A stretch of DNA of 64,000 bases, from assembly GCF_001269985.1 (NCBI RefSeq), contig NZ_BBZB01000001.1, forward strand, positions 1,426,001 through 1,490,000, written 5' to 3'. The notes below the pieces were generated by a model. It saw only the letters and a list, made by a program, of their open reading frames with translations. It did no database searches and was not told where the DNA came from. The DNA is from Pseudoalteromonas sp. '520P1 No. 423'. Its GTDB lineage: Bacteria > Pseudomonadota > Gammaproteobacteria > Enterobacterales > Alteromonadaceae. The first letter of the stretch is position 1; each line of letters opens with the position of its first letter. Of the stretch, positions 60,625 to 64,000 are shown one piece after another. Position numbers and translations under genes: made by a program.

Positions 60625-62100
60625 CTAAACAATTTTAGTCATAGCTGACATGTAACCACGTAAAGTAGTACCAATCACTTCAACTGGGTGGCTTCTTAAT
60701 GCTGCATTTACTTCAATTAAACGGGCATTATCAACACTATTAGTTTCAGTTGATAGACCTTTACCAATCACGTCAGTATCAATACCTACCATGAAATCTT
60801 TCAGTAATGGTAAACATGCATGGTTATATAAATAACAACCGTATTCTGCTGTATCTGAAATAGTGCGGTTCATTTCAAATAATTTCTTACGGGCAATGGT
60901 ATTAGCAATAAGCGGTGTTTCATGTAAAGACTCGTAATATGCTGATTCGTCTTTAATACCTGCAGCAACCATAGTTTCAAAAGCAAGTTCAACACCTGCT
61001 TTAACCATCGCTATCATTAGGATACCGTTATCGAAGAATTCTTGCTCTGAGATTTCAGAATCAGTATTTTGTTGTTTCTCAAAAGCACTTTGAGAAGTTT
61101 CTTCACGCCAGCCTAGTAATTTAGCATCATCTTCAGCCCAATCAGCCATCATGCCAGCTGAGAAGTCACCGCCCATGATGTCATCCATATGTTTGTTATA
61201 TAGAGGACGCATGATTTGTTTTAGCTCTTCACTTAAATCAAACGCTTTGATCTTTGCTGGATTAGATAAACGGTCAAGCATATTAGTGACACCGCCATAT
61301 TTAAGCGCTTCTGTGATTGTTTCCCAACCGTACTGAACTAATTTTGATGCGTAACTTGCATCGATGCCTTTTTCTACCATTTTATCAAAACATAGTAGTG
61401 AACCTGTTTGTAACATACCACATAGGATAGTTTGTTCACCCATAAGGTCAGATTTTACTTCAGCAATAAATGAAGATAAAAGAACACCTGCTTTATGACC
61501 ACCAGTGCCGGCTGCATATGCTTTTGCCTGGGCTAAACCTTTTCCTTGAGGATCATTTTCTGGGTGAACAGCAATTAATGTTGGTACACCAAAACCACGT
61601 TTGTATTCTTCACGTACTTCTGTACCAGGACATTTAGGTGCAACCATGATCACTGTGATATCTTCACGAACTTGCATGCCTTCTTCAACAATATTGAAAC
61701 CATGAGAGTAAGCAAGTGTTGCGCCTTGCTTCATTAATGGCATAACAGCAGATACAACAGCTGTATGTTGTTTATCAGGAGTCAGGTTAAGTACTAAGTC
61801 AGCCCCAGGGATGAGTTCTTCATAGGTACCAACCTGAAATTCATTTTCAGTCGCATTGATGTATGACTGACGTTTTTCTGCAATTGCAGATTCACGTAAT
61901 GTATAGCTTACATTTAGACCTGAATCACGTAGATTTAAACCTTGGTTTAAACCCTGTGCGCCACAACCTACAATTACCAGTTTTTTACCATCTAAAGCTT
62001 TAACGCCATCAGAAAACTCTGATTCGTTCATAAATTCACATTGGCCAAGTTGTGCCAATTGCTCGCGTAATGCTAAAGAGTTGAAATAATTCGCTGTCAT
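60625..62100 (-). CDS. ilvC: Ketol-acid reductoisomerase (long class II form)
   Basis: A 491-aa protein; ATG at 62100 ([19 protein letters not shown]) has AGGA 8 nt upstream. NADPH loop [20 protein letters not shown] near 45-64; [20 protein letters not shown] near 146; metal-binding [15 protein letters not shown] near 213; a duplicated C-terminal domain gives the ~490-aa gammaproteobacterial form. It acts in isoleucine/valine synthesis. Divergent from ilvY. Confidence 0.98.
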   Translation of the reverse strand: MTANYFNSLALREQLAQLGQCEFMNESEFSDGVKALDGKKLVIVGCGAQGLNQGLNLRDSGLNVSYTLRESAIAEKRQSYINATENEFQVGTYEELIPGADLVLNLTPDKQHTAVVSAVMPLMKQGATLAYSHGFNIVEEGMQVREDITVIMVAPKCPGTEVREEYKRGFGVPTLIAVHPENDPQGKGLAQAKAYAAGTGGHKAGVLLSSFIAEVKSDLMGEQTILCGMLQTGSLLCFDKMVEKGIDASYASKLVQYGWETITEALKYGGVTNMLDRLSNPAKIKAFDLSEELKQIMRPLYNKHMDDIMGGDFSAGMMADWAEDDAKLLGWREETSQSAFEKQQNTDSEISEQEFFDNGILMIAMVKAGVELAFETMVAAGIKDESAYYESLHETPLIANTIARKKLFEMNRTISDTAEYGCYLYNHACLPLLKDFMVGIDTDVIGKGLSTETNSVDNARLIEVNAALRSHPVEVIGTTLRGYMSAMTKIV

Positions 62101-62149
62101 AATATTCATCCTACAAAAAAAATTAGTTGGTTTGTTTAAACCCTAAGTT

Positions 62150-62236
62150 CAATCTATACAATTAATTACCTTGCGTAAAATGATATATTTGCATTAGAGT
62201 ATTGCATAAAGTGAAATGTTAAAGTTTGAACCATAT
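62150..62236. promoter_or_regulatory. ilvC/ilvY divergent control region
   Basis: Repeated TTGC/TTGCAT boxes at 62171, 62189 and 62203 lie between the two starts, matching where IlvY binds in E. coli to activate ilvC when acetohydroxyacids are present. Exact operators cannot be assigned by eye. Confidence 0.45.
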
Positions 62237-63133
62237 ATGAATAATCGATCGCTACAACTCTTCTTAGCATTAGCTGAAACCTTGCATTTTGGTCGCGCAA
62301 GTGAACGGTGCCATATAAGTGCTTCAACACTGAGTCGAAATATTAAACAACTTGAGCAAGAAGTCGGTGTTGAGTTATTTAATCGAGATAATCGTACTGT
62401 GAGCTTGACTAAACAAGGTAAGGACTTTATTGAATATGCTAATGTCAGTTTAGCCCAATGGCACAGGTTTAAATCTTCTTTAGATGAAAACCATACCGAG
62501 CTTACAGGCGAACTCAGTTTGTATTGCTCTGTTACAGCATCTTATAGTTTTTTATATCGATTGCTTGAAACATTTCGCCAGCATCATCAAAAAATAGAAA
62601 TTAAGCTTAATACTGGCGATCCTGGCGTGGCAATATCTCGCATACTGGATGGTTATGAAGATATGGCGATTGCAGCAAAGCCAGATCAGTTGCCTTCAAA
62701 TATGGCTTTTTGTGCTACGGGTTCATCTGCATTACAGTTTATTGCGCCTAAAGTGCAATGTAATATTAGCAATATCATTTCAAGTGCAGGTCAAGAAATT
62801 CCGTGGCAATCCTTGCCTTATATCGTACCAGAACATGGTTTGAACCGAAAAAGGTTAGAGCATTGGTGGAAAAAAAATCATATAACGCCTCAAATTTATG
62901 CCCAAGTTGCAGGTAATGAAGCTATTGTATCTATGGTGAGTTTAGGTTTTGGCATTGCTTTAGTGCCTCAAATTGTTTTGGATAACAGTCCATTACAAGA
63001 TAAAGTTCAGGTCCTCAAGGCGCCATATCAACCAAAAGATTTTGAAATAGGTTTATGTGTGCAACGAAAAAATTTACAAAACCCATTGATTCAAGCTATG
63101 TGGCAAATATCTCAAAAACTTAAAAGTCAATAA
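62237..63133 (+). CDS. ilvY: LysR-type activator IlvY
   Basis: A 298-aa protein; ATG at 62237 (MNNRSLQLFLALAETLHFGRA) fits the family start better than 62216. The winged HTH (ASERCHISASTLSRNIKQLE) covers ~20-45 and the effector domain follows (GELSLYCSVTASYSFLYRLL, VSLGFGIALVPQIVLDNSP). Gene position opposite ilvC confirms the assignment. Confidence 0.95.
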   Translation: MNNRSLQLFLALAETLHFGRASERCHISASTLSRNIKQLEQEVGVELFNRDNRTVSLTKQGKDFIEYANVSLAQWHRFKSSLDENHTELTGELSLYCSVTASYSFLYRLLETFRQHHQKIEIKLNTGDPGVAISRILDGYEDMAIAAKPDQLPSNMAFCATGSSALQFIAPKVQCNISNIISSAGQEIPWQSLPYIVPEHGLNRKRLEHWWKKNHITPQIYAQVAGNEAIVSMVSLGFGIALVPQIVLDNSPLQDKVQVLKAPYQPKDFEIGLCVQRKNLQNPLIQAMWQISQKLKSQ

Positions 63134-63254
63134 TTCACATTCTGAAGCAAAAGGTGATTCATTTGTTATCAATTGTAACTACATGGTGTTTGTAGTGTTA
63201 TATCTTGGTAAAGTATGTTCAAAATGCATACTTTTAAATTACAAGGGGACTGTA

Positions 63255-64000
63255 GTGCGTTACATTTTAATTATTTTACTGTGTAGTTTTAGCTTTGCAG
63301 CCAGTGCTAAAAAAGTAAAAATGGATACTTCGGAAGTAGCGCTAGGTCAATGGCATTTAGGTTTAGGTGTCGGTGTTGGGGTTGCTAAAAACCCATTACA
63401 TGGAGGTGATGATTTTCCATTATTACTGCTACCAGATATTGCTTATTATGATGAACACTTTTATTTTGATAATGGGCAATTCGGTTACACTTTTTTAGAT
63501 GAAAAAAATCATGTGATTAGTTTGATTGCAGAGCTAAATCCAGAGAAAAGGTTTTTTGTTTTTTGGAATCCTTCAAATGTTTTTTTTAAAAACACTATCG
63601 CCTTTACTGATAACTCTGAGCAAGTTATTGGTGATGAAAAATCCCATAATATAGACTCTAATGCTGTCGCCAAAAGAAGGTGGGCAATTGATTCCGGACT
63701 TAACTATCAGTATTTTCATGAGCACTTTACGGCTAGGATTAATCTATTAGCTGATATCAGCAATACACATAATGGTTGGCGTGCAGGTTTAGAATTAGAG
63801 CATAGTTTTAATGTCGGCAATTTAATTGTACAACCTGTGATTGGTATTTGGCATAAAGCAGCAGAACTCAATAATTATTATTATGGTCTAAGCAAAAGAG
63901 ATAACCTAGGTGTTACATATGAACTAGGTTCTACTTGGCAACCCTACGCTCATCTACAATTAACCTATCCTTTATCGCAAAGTAAAGCGGTGTTATTCAA
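63255..64000 (+). CDS. MipA/OmpV-family outer-membrane protein, 3' end cut by window edge
   Basis: GTG at 63255 with AAGGGGA upstream opens 248 codons to the window edge. A signal peptide (VRYILIILLCSFSFAASA) precedes WHLGLGVGVGVAKNPLHGGD, then PLLLLPDIAYYDEHFYFDNG, matching the MipA/OmpV (scaffolding/outer-membrane) family. Strand-like alternation continues to the edge. Role may be in murein scaffolding or adaptation to stress. Confidence 0.85.
   Translation, partial: MRYILIILLCSFSFAASAKKVKMDTSEVALGQWHLGLGVGVGVAKNPLHGGDDFPLLLLPDIAYYDEHFYFDNGQFGYTFLDEKNHVISLIAELNPEKRFFVFWNPSNVFFKNTIAFTDNSEQVIGDEKSHNIDSNAVAKRRWAIDSGLNYQYFHEHFTARINLLADISNTHNGWRAGLELEHSFNVGNLIVQPVIGIWHKAAELNNYYYGLSKRDNLGVTYELGSTWQPYAHLQLTYPLSQSKAVLF

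Overview
The window is AT-rich DNA from a marine gammaproteobacterium of the Alteromonadales type, Pseudoalteromonas-like by gene content. The evidence is ssrA with the tag ANDDSYSLAA, divergent rnt/motY (a sodium-driven polar flagellum gene), fabB beside mnmC, a smpB-ratA-rnfH-bamE block, long-form ilvC with divergent ilvY, chemoreceptors and a large TonB receptor. Genus is inferred from gene content only.

Region 1 (1 to about 17.3 kb) is a mobile region next to the 3' end of ssrA. It opens with a leftward tyrosine integrase cut by the window edge, then three small overlapping unknown genes and a hairpin-rich noncoding stretch. From about 2.2 to 8.3 kb lies an integron-like cassette array with no integrase in view. 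It has three recognisable attC sites and carries HEPN-like, Abi-alpha-like, SIR2-like plus DUF262, and DUF4238 genes. Each cassette boundary carries a related ~145 bp element with 13 bp terminal inverted repeats, inserted at the attC crossover triplet GTT. From 8.3 to 17.1 kb is a complete filamentous (inovirus) prophage gene set: CI-like repressor, small regulator, HUH replication protein, ssDNA-binding protein, small coat proteins, pVIII, a collagen-like pIII candidate, pVI-like protein, Zot/pI, and a small RHH-like gene behind a perfect palindrome.

Region 2 (17.4 to 27.8 kb) is chromosomal: ssrA, a PstS-like periplasmic protein with a porin, a chemoreceptor preceded by 42 bp tandem repeats, a FapA-family protein, rnt, motY, a CBS-domain protein and mnmC.

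Region 3 (about 27.76 to 50.02 kb) is a 22 kb defence island inserted into the 5' end of mnmC. At one end is a leftward operon of a tyrosine recombinase, a second very large recombinase-like protein, a 270-aa protein, a coiled-coil protein and a RecD-like helicase. This layout resembles the gamma-mobile-trio (GMT) elements. Cargo is a three-gene helicase operon with a divergent Xre regulator, and a type I restriction-modification operon that also holds a half-size S gene, a SIR2-like gene and an M48-type metallopeptidase. The original first 32 codons of mnmC survive beside fabB, while the intact mnmC now starts with different, island-supplied codons.

Region 4 (50 to 64 kb) is chromosomal: fabB, a TonB-dependent receptor, smpB, ratA, rnfH, bamE, a GIY-YIG protein, two frameshifted genes (TPR protein and M28 peptidase), a second chemoreceptor, ilvC, ilvY and a partial MipA/OmpV-family gene.
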